Part shown: positions 39,639-47,297 of the stretch, in pieces | How the letters are laid out: each line of letters begins with the position of its first letter | Position numbering within the stretch: the stretch's first letter is position 1 | NCBI RefSeq assembly: GCF_003263515.1 | Contig: NZ_JYDE01000031.1 | Span: forward strand, 1 to 64,000 | DNA from: Rahnella inusitata | GTDB taxonomy: Bacteria; Pseudomonadota; Gammaproteobacteria; Enterobacterales; Enterobacteriaceae | Direction: 5' to 3' | Length of the DNA stretch: 64,000 nt | Position numbers and translations under genes: made by a program | Notes under the pieces: generated by a model | What the model was told of the DNA's origin: nothing | Databases searched by the model: none | Seen by the model: the letters and a program-made list of their open reading frames with translations, nothing else

Positions 39639-40328
39639 CTACCACATCAAGATCCCAATCGCTGGCGCCATCACCACCGTCACGACTCCCGCCAACATCA
39701 TCACCAGACTCGCCACAACGCCCTCCTCAGCCCCCAGTTCATACGCCCGTGCAGTCCCGGCGCCATGGGATGCTGCGCCAAACCCGGCACCTTTCGCCAG
39801 CCCGCTTTTCACCGCCAGTCGCAGGAACAACATATCCCCGACGGCCATACCGAATACGCCGGTGATCACGACAAACAGCGCCACCAGATCCGGTTGCCCG
39901 CCCATTTGTTTTGCCGCAGCCAGCGCGAACGGCGTGGTAATCGAACGCACCGCCAGACTGCGCTGAATTTCTTCCGGCAGCGTCAGCATTCTCGCCAGCC
40001 AGACCGAACTGCTGACTGCCACGACGATAGCCGTCAGCACGCCCGCACTGAGCGACATCCAGTGACGACGGATCACCGCCATGTTTTCATATACTGGCAC
40101 CGCGAAGGCGATCGTTGACGGCCCGAGCAGCCACAGCAGCCAGTGGGTTTCACCGATATAATCCTGATACGACGTGTGCGTCGCGACCAGCAACACCACC
40201 AGCACGATCGGCGTGAACACCAGCGGCATCAGCAGCAACGTGCGGCGCTGGCGGTAAAGTTTTTTATTGGCGTAGTACAGGCCAAGCGTGATGACAAAAC
40301 ACATAATACTGATGAGCAGATCAGTCAC
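39639..40328 (-). CDS. LrgB/CidB-family membrane protein
   Basis: Partner of LrgA/CidA in holin/antiholin-like or, in later work, pyruvate and small-acid transport modules. A GTG at 40328 gives 229 residues (E. coli YohK 231) and overlaps the lrgA stop codon by 8 nt; an upstream TTG is the other possible start. About six to seven membrane segments; RSITTPFALAAAKQMGGQPDLVALFVVITGVFGMAVG and GAASHGAGTARAYELGAEEG are the family core. Translation is probably coupled to the upstream gene. Confidence 0.88.
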   Translation of the reverse strand: MTDLLISIMCFVITLGLYYANKKLYRQRRTLLLMPLVFTPIVLVVLLVATHTSYQDYIGETHWLLWLLGPSTIAFAVPVYENMAVIRRHWMSLSAGVLTAIVVAVSSSVWLARMLTLPEEIQRSLAVRSITTPFALAAAKQMGGQPDLVALFVVITGVFGMAVGDMLFLRLAVKSGLAKGAGFGAASHGAGTARAYELGAEEGVVASLVMMLAGVVTVVMAPAIGILMW

Positions 40329-40743
40329 GGGATGCCTTCCTCGCCGCCAGACGCTGTTCCAGCCGGTAAACCCGATCGACAACTAACGCCGTTGCGCCGA
40401 GTGTCAGCACAGTGCTGATGCCAATCACCAGAAAAATTTTCCAGCCCTCGATCATCAGCAACTGCGCGTAATTCACTACCGCGACCACCGCGGGCACGAA
40501 GAACAGCAGCATTTCCGCCAGCAACCAGCGCGAACCGGCCTTCACCCATTTTAGTGGTAACACACGGCACATAATCAGCAGCAAAAGCATCAGCATGCCG
40601 ACAATGTTGGCGGGTAACGGCAGATGCAGCGCGGTGACAAGACGATCGGCAATCACAAATAAAAGCGCATATAAAATCACCTGAACGGGGATTTGACAGC
40701 GGATCAGCAGGGACGGCGCTTTAGTGCGCAACGCCAACAACAT
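40321..40743 (-). CDS. LrgA/CidA-family holin-like protein
   Basis: Small four-helix membrane protein, 140 residues from the ATG at 40743. Family landmarks: LPANIVGMLMLLLLIMCRVLPLKWVKAGSRWLLAEMLLFFVPAVVAVVNY. The frame continues upstream but without family similarity. It is divergent from a LysR regulator (113 bp), the standard cid arrangement. Confidence 0.88.
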   Translation of the reverse strand: MLLALRTKAPSLLIRCQIPVQVILYALLFVIADRLVTALHLPLPANIVGMLMLLLLIMCRVLPLKWVKAGSRWLLAEMLLFFVPAVVAVVNYAQLLMIEGWKIFLVIGISTVLTLGATALVVDRVYRLEQRLAARKASRD

Positions 40744-40856
40744 GGGAACGACCTCGAAAGGCGAAATAAGAGAAGAAATGAAGTATACGCTGGCAGGAAA
40801 CCGGTAAAGAAATGAATTAAAATCATAAAAATGATTCCAAAACGGAATACTCAAAG

Positions 40857-41750
40857 ATGGACGTTCGTACGCTACGTTATTTCGTCGAAGTGGTCCGCCA
40901 GCAAAGCTTCACCCGTGCGGCGGAAAAGCTGTTCGTCACCCAACCGACTATCAGCAAAATGCTGCGGCATCTGGAAGAAGAGCTGGAATGCACACTGATT
41001 GTCCGTGAAGGGCGGCGCTTACGCCTGACCGACAGCGGTCAGGCGCTTTATCAGCGCGGGCTGAATATCCTCGAAGAGTTTCGGCAACTGGAGGCCGAAC
41101 TCGAGGACATTAACGCCTTGAAATCAGGCCACCTGCGGCTGGGCATTCCGCCGATGGTTGGCACACAGATCGCACCGCTGATCGGCAGTTTCCGCCAGCA
41201 ATATCCGGGCATCGAACTGGTCATCTCCGAATTTGGCGGGCTGACCGTGCAACAGGCGGTGATTTCCGGCGAACTGGATCTGGCACTTACCGCCCTGCCC
41301 GCCGATGCCGTCCCCTCTATCGCGTCGCTTCTCCTCTTCAGCCATCCGCTGTGCGTAGTGGTGCCACGTACGCCGCACTGGCAGAACCGCGCCAGCATCG
41401 CCCTTAGCGAGCTGTCGGAAGAAAGCATCCTGATTTACAACGAAGATTTCGCGCTTTACCGGCAACTGATGGACGCCTTTGCTGCGCAAGGTTTCATTCC
41501 GAAAATCGCCGCCCGCAGCGGGCAATGGGACTTCCTGGCTGCGATGGTGCAAACCGGCATGGGTGTCGCAATCCTGCCCGAACCCATCTGTCAGCGATTG
41601 GATAAAAACGTGCTGATGTGGCTGCCGCTGGTGCCCTTGATGCCGTGGCAACTCGGCCTAATCTGGCACGACGGCAGTTACCTTTCCAACAGCGCACAGG
41701 CATGGATTACGCTGTGTCGGGATTACTGGAAACCGGCGCAACACGGATAA
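40857..41750 (+). CDS. LysR-type regulator of the LrgAB-like pair
   Basis: Probable CidR-like activator of the divergent operon. The 297-residue product has the LysR HTH (MDVRTLRYFVEVVRQQSFTRAAEKLFVTQPTISKMLRHLEEEL) and an effector domain with LRLGIPPMVGTQIAPLIGSFRQQYPGIEL. In Gram-positive bacteria CidR responds to acetate; the ligand here is unknown. Confidence 0.88.
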   Translation: MDVRTLRYFVEVVRQQSFTRAAEKLFVTQPTISKMLRHLEEELECTLIVREGRRLRLTDSGQALYQRGLNILEEFRQLEAELEDINALKSGHLRLGIPPMVGTQIAPLIGSFRQQYPGIELVISEFGGLTVQQAVISGELDLALTALPADAVPSIASLLLFSHPLCVVVPRTPHWQNRASIALSELSEESILIYNEDFALYRQLMDAFAAQGFIPKIAARSGQWDFLAAMVQTGMGVAILPEPICQRLDKNVLMWLPLVPLMPWQLGLIWHDGSYLSNSAQAWITLCRDYWKPAQHG

Positions 41751-41755
41751 AAATG

Positions 41756-41782
41756 AAAAAACCCGCTCAAGGCGGGTTTTTT
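41756..41782. terminator. Terminator between LysR gene and cspA
   Basis: AAAAACCCGC (41757-41766) pairs with GCGGGTTTTT (41772-41781) around TCAAG; A-run before and T-run after, so it serves both converging genes. Confidence 0.9.
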
Positions 41783-41852
41783 ATCACTATCACTTATCTG
41801 CTCAGGCTCAGGCCTTCATCGCTGTCGTAAATGTTAGTGCAATTATCGGCAA

Positions 41853-42065
41853 TTAAAGCGCGACAACGTTTACTGCTGACGGGCCTTTCGCGCCGTTCTC
41901 GATAGAGAACTCCACTTTTTGGCCTTCGTCTAAGGTTTTAAAATCGCTGCTCTGAATGGCGGAGAAGTGTACGAACACGTCCTTGCTACCGTCTTCAGGA
42001 GTGATGAAGCCGAAGCCTTTTTCAGGGTTAAACCATTTTACTAAACCAGTAATTTTATTAGACAT
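41853..42065 (-). CDS. cspA: Cold-shock protein, CspA type
   Basis: RNA chaperone of the cold-shock domain family. The 70-residue product has RNP1 KGFGFITPE and RNP2 VFVHFSAIQ. Protein similarity alone does not separate CspA, B, E and G, but the leader closely follows the E. coli cspA leader, marking it as a cold-inducible member. GGAAG precedes the ATG. Confidence 0.92.
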   Translation of the reverse strand: MSNKITGLVKWFNPEKGFGFITPEDGSKDVFVHFSAIQSSDFKTLDEGQKVEFSIENGAKGPSAVNVVAL

Positions 42066-42240
42066 AGATACTTCCTTTCATTTTTTTGAGCCGCTTATGC
42101 AGCAAAGATGGCCTGTTTTGCAGAGTTTTACTTATTGGGCACTTAGGAGGAGGCTCATGAAGAAGGGGTATCTAGGATAACGCTTGAAATGAGGACTGCT
42201 TTACTAAAACTGCTTTCATAAGGTCTGTGTTCCAAACCGA
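42066..42240 (-). ncRNA. cspA-type 5' UTR thermoregulator with cold box
   Basis: The mRNA leader of about 175 nt begins near 42240 with CGGTTTGGAACACAGACC (42222-42239), matching the cold box of E. coli cspA (CGGTTTGACGTACAGACC). Further along come AAGCAGT and GTTATCCTAGATACCCC, like AGTTATCGTTGATACCCC in E. coli cspA. In E. coli this leader changes structure in the cold to expose the ribosome site and stabilise the mRNA. Confidence 0.85.
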
Positions 42241-42247
42241 TGCCATC

Positions 42248-42277
42248 ATAATAGGCTTGGTTTGATTTTTTAAGCAA
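42248..42277 (-). promoter_or_regulatory. cspA promoter
   Basis: On the minus strand TTGCTT (42272-42277), an 18-bp spacer and TATTAT (42248-42253), placing the start at about 42240, at the beginning of the cold box. Confidence 0.75.
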
Positions 42278-42370
42278 GGATTAATTTTTGATTAATAATT
42301 AGGCAGATAGCGGCGAAGCATTAAAAAAGGGGGAGGATAGAGGGAAATTCAGTGTTGATGCATAAACAAT

Positions 42371-42401
42371 AAAAGCCCTGACCATTGCAGTCAGGGCTTT
42401 T
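42371..42401. terminator. Strong bidirectional hairpin left of AT-rich locus
   Basis: AAAAGCCCTGAC (42371-42382) pairs perfectly with GTCAGGGCTTTT (42390-42401) around CATTGCA. On the minus strand it is followed by ATTGTTTATG. No recognised gene ends here: cspA starts on its left, so it most likely ends a minus-strand transcript coming from about 42.9 kb. Confidence 0.85.
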
Positions 42402-42618
42402 AAGGTACTACGAACTTAAGATTTAACATTAATGGACTTACTGATTATTACTGCTCATGGTACTGCTTTTAAATGCACACGTTCACTAAGATAATATCGG
42501 GTTAATACTAACTAAAACCTCCCTCTATTTCCCGTTTAAACTACACCACTCTAATAATACAACTCGAGAATGGCACCTTAAACAAGTACATTTCCCCTCG
42601 CGACATATATTTTTGATG

Positions 42619-42840
42619 CATGGCCTTACTTTCGTTGCGATGACTTAACCAAAAAATCCTAAAACCCATATCGCAAACAATCACTCTTTGTATCATGGCC
42701 TTACATCGTCGCGCTAACGTCACTACTTTGCGATTTGATATATCAACTACAGAGCCTTAAAGCATTGCCGATTTAAGATTTTAAACTTCTCTTAACCTCG
42801 GACATCCCATACAAAAACACTTCGTGGCCTTTATCGCAAA
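42619..42840 (-). repeat. Diverged repeat motif, three or four copies
   Basis: On the minus strand a motif of the form [19 protein letters not shown] recurs: 42619-42640 (AACGAAAGTAAGGCCATG), 42694-42713 (GACGATGTAAGGCCATG), 42823-42840 (GCGATAAAGGCCACG), and perhaps a fourth near 42750-42765 (GGCAATGCTTTAAGGCTCTG). Spacing is about 75 and 55-130 bp. It is too diverged and irregular for CRISPR. Confidence 0.4.
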
Positions 42841-42921
42841 TAACACTTTACACTTATCCAAAACTAATCAACTACAACTCAACTTCAACAGCAAACTCCT
42901 ATAACGCCGCTGTTGATGGCT

Positions 42922-42949
42922 AATTTACGGATTTTTAAAACAGTGTCAA
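42922..42949 (-). promoter_or_regulatory. Sigma-70 promoter facing the AT-rich locus
   Basis: On the minus strand TTGACA (42944-42949), 16-bp spacer, TAAATT (42922-42927). The -35 is perfect and lies against the inverted repeat at 42952-42995. Confidence 0.55.
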
Positions 42950-42951
42950 TA

Positions 42952-42995
42952 CTGTTTTTAATAACATGTTTTAATACACATGTTATTAAAAACAG
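42952..42995. repeat. Perfect 18-bp inverted repeat
   Basis: CTGTTTTTAATAACATGT (42952-42969) and ACATGTTATTAAAAACAG (42978-42995) around an 8-bp loop. A further AAAACAG (42937-42943) precedes it, so AAAACAG/CTGTTTT occurs three times. Each arm contains CTGT-N8-ACAT, one base from the LexA pattern CTGT-N8-ACAG. It directly abuts the -35 of the promoter at 42922-42949. Confidence 0.8.
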
Positions 42996-43048
42996 CATGC
43001 GCTAATCGTTGCGCTTTAAGATGTTGCTTATTCCTTTATCCCTGGAAT

Positions 43049-43130
43049 GCGCCATTGAAGCTAATGGCGCAGGCAGGCCACGAAGTATCACTAGCACAGG
43101 TGATAGCCCGCTTGCTAAAGCGGGCTTTTT
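43049..43130 (+). ncRNA. Candidate small RNA 3' end with terminator
   Basis: Three consecutive plus-strand hairpins: GCGCCATT/AATGGCGC (43049-43056, 43063-43070), TATCAC/GTGATA (43086-43091, 43100-43105) and the terminator AGCCCGCTT/AAGCGGGCT (43105-43113, 43118-43126) followed by TTTTT to 43130. The T-run is on the plus strand, away from yjcE, which converges from the right, so a plus-strand transcript from the intergenic region must be ending here. No open frame of note. The 5' end and promoter are not clear. Confidence 0.45.
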
Positions 43131-43148
43131 ACACTCATCTGGCGGACG

Positions 43149-44798
43149 TTACACTTCTTTTTCCACGAGGAGAGCTTCCAGCAAATCGAGGTCGTGCAGC
43201 AGTTTTTGCAGCGTCTCGTTGCTGATTTTCTGCGTGGCGCGCAGGTGATACAGCTCGCCACGCTCAGCGCGCAGCGCGGTCAGGCGGAAACGTCGCTCCA
43301 GGTTTTCCAGCTTCAGTGCGGTTTCCATGTCATCACGGTTCGCCGTCCTTCGCCGCAGAGTCCCGATCACCCGCGAACTGATTTCCTTCAGCGTCTGTTC
43401 ATCAATGTTCTCTTCGGTATCGGCCGCCAGACGTTCTTCCATCTTATGCAGGCTTTCGATCGCCACTTCCGCCGCAATGGATTTCGCCATGCGCTCTTCT
43501 TCGCGATACGCCGAGCCATCGGCGACAACCACGCCTTTGAGCAGGAACGGCAAGGCAATCACACCGGCAATTAACGAGAACAGAATGACGCCGGTCGCCA
43601 GAAAGACCAGCTGATAGCGCGACGGGAAGGCAGAACCATCGGCCAGGAACAGCGGAATCGACAGCACACCAGCAAGAGTAATGGCCCCACGCACACCAGC
43701 AAACGAGGCCACCCACAGCTCACGCGTACTGTAGCTGCCGAACAGCAGCGGTTTCTTTTTCAGGAAACGGTTACTGAAGTTCTTCATCACCCACAGCCAG
43801 ACGAAACGCAGGATCAGCAGCGCGAAGTAGATAATCCCGACGTCGGCGAACAGGTGCCAGGTCACGATAGACGGATCATGCGTTGCCTGATCGATCGAGT
43901 TTTCCAGAATGCCCGGCAGTTGCAGGCCCAGCATGATAAACACCATGCCGTTGAACACAAACTCAAGCATCGCCCAGACGCTGTTCGCACGCAGACGCAT
44001 CGCCAGCGGCGCATTGCGGATAATACCGGACTGGCTGATCGTCATACCGGCGGCGACGGCGGCCAGAATGCCCGATACGCCGATGTGTTCGGCAATCAGA
44101 TAAGACGCGAATGGCAGCAGCAGCAGGAACACGATTTGCGTCGCCGGGTCATCTCCGCTCCAGCGGCTCATGATGCGCAGCGATTTACTGTACAACCACG
44201 TCACCGCGACACCGGCCATCAGGCCGCCGATGGCGACTTTCAGGAACTCGACGCTCGCCCCACCGACAGTGAAGATCATCGTGCCCATTGCCACGGCAAT
44301 GGCGAATTTCAGCGACACCAGACCGGACGCGTCATTCATCAGCGCTTCACCTTCCAGCACACTCATGATCGACTTCGGAATGCGACCCTTGCCGACAATC
44401 CCGCCCAACGCCACGGCATCGGTTGGTGACAACACGGCAGCCAGCGCAAACGCAGCAACCAGTGGAATATCCGGCACCATCATATAAATCAGATAGCCGA
44501 TACCGACGACGGTGAGCAGCACCAGTACCAGCGCAAGCCCAAGTATTTCGCGCCCGTGGTGGAGGAATTCACGGGTCGGGGTTTTCCAGCCATCAGCGAA
44601 CAGCAGTGGCGGAATGAAGAGGACTAAAAACAGTTCAGGGTCGAAATCCACGTGCAGACCGAAATTCGGCCAGGCCAGCAAGGCACCGACGGCGATCTGC
44701 ATTAATGGAAGAGGAACCTGAAACGGCAACATTCTGGTTACGACACCGGAGAGCGACACCACCAGAATCAAAATCAGAATGGTAAAGAATATTTCCAT
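43149..44798 (-). CDS. yjcE: CPA1-family sodium/proton antiporter YjcE
   Basis: Monovalent cation:proton antiporter of the inner membrane. The 549-residue product equals E. coli YjcE in length. It has about 12 membrane segments; the ion-binding aspartates lie in SPTDAVALGGI and EGEALMNDASGLV. A cytosolic helical tail (about 410-549) is rich in charged residues. ghxP is the upstream neighbour, as yjcD is in E. coli. Confidence 0.93.
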   Translation of the reverse strand: MEIFFTILILILVVSLSGVVTRMLPFQVPLPLMQIAVGALLAWPNFGLHVDFDPELFLVLFIPPLLFADGWKTPTREFLHHGREILGLALVLVLLTVVGIGYLIYMMVPDIPLVAAFALAAVLSPTDAVALGGIVGKGRIPKSIMSVLEGEALMNDASGLVSLKFAIAVAMGTMIFTVGGASVEFLKVAIGGLMAGVAVTWLYSKSLRIMSRWSGDDPATQIVFLLLLPFASYLIAEHIGVSGILAAVAAGMTISQSGIIRNAPLAMRLRANSVWAMLEFVFNGMVFIMLGLQLPGILENSIDQATHDPSIVTWHLFADVGIIYFALLILRFVWLWVMKNFSNRFLKKKPLLFGSYSTRELWVASFAGVRGAITLAGVLSIPLFLADGSAFPSRYQLVFLATGVILFSLIAGVIALPFLLKGVVVADGSAYREEERMAKSIAAEVAIESLHKMEERLAADTEENIDEQTLKEISSRVIGTLRRRTANRDDMETALKLENLERRFRLTALRAERGELYHLRATQKISNETLQKLLHDLDLLEALLVEKEV

Positions 44799-44890
44799 GC
44801 TTTCCTTAGACTCTTGTTTTTATGATTTCAATCAGACAGCGTCTGACACATACAGGGGGAATAGTAGATCAAAAGAGGCGTTTTTTTAAA

Positions 44891-45235
44891 TCAGAGCGTG
44901 CTTAAACCCGCATTTAAACGCACGGTCGGGGGCTCGTTGCTGAAGCACTGAGTCTTCAGTCTGCTCCGTTCGGCAGGATTTTTCGATCGCGCCATCTCAA
45001 CATTTAAAAAAACAAAACCAGAAAATTTGCTCAACGTATTGGGTTTTCTCAAATGTTCCGAGCCGGTGAAGTTGTGACCTAAAAAGCTTTGGCCGCTTTC
45101 AAAAATCACGCCGGAGGGAGAGGTGGAAAACCGCGCGGCTTTTTTTGCGCGGGTTGTAACCCGACCGGAGGGCACCGCGCAGCGGCGAGATTTTGCGGCA
45201 ATCACAGAAGCTGCTGAAACATAGCCCGTCTGCAT
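44891..45235 (-). CDS. Putative phage Ash/Icd-like ORF, possibly fragment
   Basis: A 114-codon frame in the 585 bp between ghxP and yjcE. The product is basic and serine/arginine rich, starting MQTGYVSAASVIAAKSRR and containing VFLNVEMARSKNPAERSR. This pattern (GYxSxASxxAKSR near the start, a later MARxKxPAE) is reminiscent of the Ash/Icd-like small proteins found in P4-type satellites and prophages. There is no good ribosome site and no other phage gene nearby. It may be a relic or a non-coding frame. Confidence 0.35.
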   Translation of the reverse strand: MQTGYVSAASVIAAKSRRCAVPSGRVTTRAKKAARFSTSPSGVIFESGQSFLGHNFTGSEHLRKPNTLSKFSGFVFLNVEMARSKNPAERSRLKTQCFSNEPPTVRLNAGLSTL

Positions 45236-45265
45236 GGCACGTGTTTGAAAAAGCGAGGAGAGTGT

Positions 45266-45289
45266 AGAGGGGAAAAGCTTTTCCCCTCT
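45266..45289. terminator. 24-bp perfect palindrome after ghxP
   Basis: AGAGGGGAAAAG (45266-45277) is followed immediately by its exact complement CTTTTCCCCTCT (45278-45289). It is 95 bp past the ghxP stop and could fold into a terminator stem, but the sequence after it on the minus strand (CTACACTC) is not a U-tract. Confidence 0.5.
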
Positions 45290-45383
45290 GCTAGTTTTAC
45301 GCGCGGTAAGTTAAACGATCACCGCTATTGAGAAACCGAAAACTTCGATCAAAAATTAAGGCCGCCAAATGCCCGGCCAGGCA

Positions 45384-46751
45384 TTAGATAGCCCATCCAC
45401 CCGCATAAAACACCACCAACGCCACCGCGATGATCACCGTCCCGACGTTAAGCTTGCGCCATTCCCCCGAGAAGATACGGCCAATCACCAGCGCGCTGAA
45501 GCCCAGCATGATCCCTGTGACGATGTTACAGGTCAGCACGATAAATACCGCGCATAACAAACCCGCCATGGCATCGACAAAATCTGTGAAATCCAGCTTG
45601 TTAACGTTGCTCAGCATCAGCAGGCCGACGTACATCAGCGCTGGCGCGGTGGCATAAGCCGGCACCAGATAAGAGAGCGGAGACAGGAACAACATCAGCA
45701 GGAATAACACGCCGACAACGGTGGCCGTCAGGCCGGTTTTGCCGCCCGCTGCCGTACCTGCGGCTGACTCAATGTAAACCGCAGCGGGAGAAGCACCTAC
45801 CAGTGAGGCGAAAATGCTGCTGACGGAGTCGGCTGTCAGAGCTTTACCGCCGCTGATGATCTGACCCTTTTCGTCCAGCAGATTAGCCTGCCCGGCGACT
45901 GCACGGATGGTGCCCGTGGCGTCGAAGACCGCTGTCATCACCAGCGCCAGAACGCTTGGCAAGACTGCCGCTTTCATCGCGCCCATGATGTCGAGATCGA
46001 AAATCACTGATTTGCCATCCGCGCCCGCCAGAGAAGGCATCGCGAATAAGCCCTGATATTTCACTGCCGGATCGAAAATCAGACCGATAATCGAAATCGC
46101 GATGATCACCAGAAGAATGCCGCCCGGCACGCGCAGTTTTTCAAGGCCGAAAATCACCGCCAGACCAAGCAACGTCATGACCACCGGGAAAGAGGTGAAG
46201 GCACCCAGCGCGACAGGCAAACCGTCTAAAGGATTTTTCACCACCAGGCCAACACCGTTGGCGGCTATCAGCAGCAGGAAAAGACCAATACCGATGCCTG
46301 TCCCGTGCGCAACGCCCATCGGCAAATTGCGCAATATCCACGAACGGATCCCAGTGACCGAGATAATCGTGAACAACACGCCCATCAGGAAGACCGCGCC
46401 CAGCGCAACCGGCACGCTGATGTGCTGACCGAGTACCAGACTAAACGCAGTGAACGCCGTCAGGGAGATGGCGCAACCAATCGCCAGTGGCAGATTTGCC
46501 CACAGCCCCATCAGCAGGGAACCGAAACCGGCGACCAGACAGGTCGCGACAAACACCGCGGTCGGAGAGAAACCCGCTTTGCCGAGCATCGACGGCACCA
46601 CAATCACCGAATACACCATGGCCAGGAACGTCGTTAACCCGGCGATCACTTCCTGACGCACGTTACTGCCACGCGCACTGATTTTGAAATAAGCATCAAG
46701 CGGGCCCTTTGGCGCAATCGCGCGGCCCGTTTGAGGTTGTTGACTCGACAT
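45384..46751 (-). CDS. ghxP: Guanine/hypoxanthine permease GhxP
   Basis: Proton-linked purine base importer of the NCS2/AzgA family. The ATG at 46751, with AGAGGA six bases upstream, gives 455 residues (E. coli GhxP 449). Near-identical blocks: [68 protein letters not shown] and [21 protein letters not shown]. The frame is open upstream but not conserved. Two PurR-like boxes lie upstream; the E. coli orthologue belongs to the PurR regulon. Confidence 0.94.
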   Translation of the reverse strand: MSSQQPQTGRAIAPKGPLDAYFKISARGSNVRQEVIAGLTTFLAMVYSVIVVPSMLGKAGFSPTAVFVATCLVAGFGSLLMGLWANLPLAIGCAISLTAFTAFSLVLGQHISVPVALGAVFLMGVLFTIISVTGIRSWILRNLPMGVAHGTGIGIGLFLLLIAANGVGLVVKNPLDGLPVALGAFTSFPVVMTLLGLAVIFGLEKLRVPGGILLVIIAISIIGLIFDPAVKYQGLFAMPSLAGADGKSVIFDLDIMGAMKAAVLPSVLALVMTAVFDATGTIRAVAGQANLLDEKGQIISGGKALTADSVSSIFASLVGASPAAVYIESAAGTAAGGKTGLTATVVGVLFLLMLFLSPLSYLVPAYATAPALMYVGLLMLSNVNKLDFTDFVDAMAGLLCAVFIVLTCNIVTGIMLGFSALVIGRIFSGEWRKLNVGTVIIAVALVVFYAGGWAI

Positions 46752-46869
46752 GGGAAATCCTCTGGATGTCTTTACTGAATAGCCTGCGTGGTCATTATGA
46801 AATCGTTTCTTCACGTTCGCTTCCCTGCCTGCTGCGATGAACACCGGCGAAACCGGCATCAACACCGCA

Positions 46870-46885
46870 GGGCAAACGTTTAACT
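46870..46885. promoter_or_regulatory. PurR-like box 1 upstream of ghxP
   Basis: GGGCAAACGTTTAACT matches the PurR consensus ACGCAAACGTTTTCGT over the full central GCAAACGTTT. Confidence 0.7.
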
Positions 46886-46914
46886 CACATCGCGTATGGC
46901 GGGACTAAAATTTG

Positions 46915-46930
46915 GCGCAAACGATTATCC
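46915..46930. promoter_or_regulatory. PurR-like box 2 upstream of ghxP
   Basis: GCGCAAACGATTATCC matches the PurR consensus in CGCAAACG and TT, 45 bp from box 1 centre to centre. The rest of 46752-47297 holds no credible gene; a plus-strand 85-codon frame at 46912 overlaps this box and looks non-coding. Confidence 0.6.
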
Positions 46931-47297
46931 GGCCTCTTATACCCTCTTTTCAACTCCGTTTGCCGACAATTTACCTTTGTCCGGTCAATAAAAATGCGGA
47001 TTTGCTGCAATTTCACTCCCATGGCGATTTACTGAACGGTATCGGTTGCGCACGCGGGCACGGCAATGGAGAAATCGCGGGTGGGGGAAAAGGAAGGAAA
47101 GTGGCATCAGAATTAAAAACAGACACTGAAAAAGAAGAGAGAAAACCAGAGCAGAGATCGGACAAATGAAAATCAAAAATAGCATGACTGTTTTTAAGGG
47201 TTATTTTTAGAGGCGCTCATTAAGTAAAATATTTCACTGATGAACGCCAGAAATAAAAATAACAGCAGTGTTAAAACTCAGAGGGGTTTAAAAAAGC

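Larger units (their letters stand above)
42403..42949 (-). other. AT-rich candidate transcript, no recognised product
   Basis: Part of a 1083-bp stretch without a recognised gene between cspA and yjcE. A minus-strand sigma-70 promoter at its right and a strong hairpin at its left frame about 530 nt. Base composition is clearly more AT-rich than the flanks. The longest minus-strand frame (42541-42723, GTG start, 60 aa) has the internal repeat RRCKAM / NESKAM but no family or good ribosome site. An inner ATG at about 42694 would give 50 residues. The stretch may be a regulatory RNA, a small-peptide gene or a decayed element. Confidence 0.4.

Noticed and set aside
42541-42723. 60-codon minus-strand frame in the AT-rich locus as a definite gene
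   Set aside because: GTG start, no good ribosome site, no family; kept only as part of the candidate locus.
42619-42840. CRISPR array
   Set aside because: Repeat copies are diverged, short and unevenly spaced, and there are no cas genes.
46912-47169. 85-codon plus-strand frame between ghxP and the GST gene
   Set aside because: Overlaps a PurR-like box; low-complexity tail rich in K, E and R; no ribosome site.
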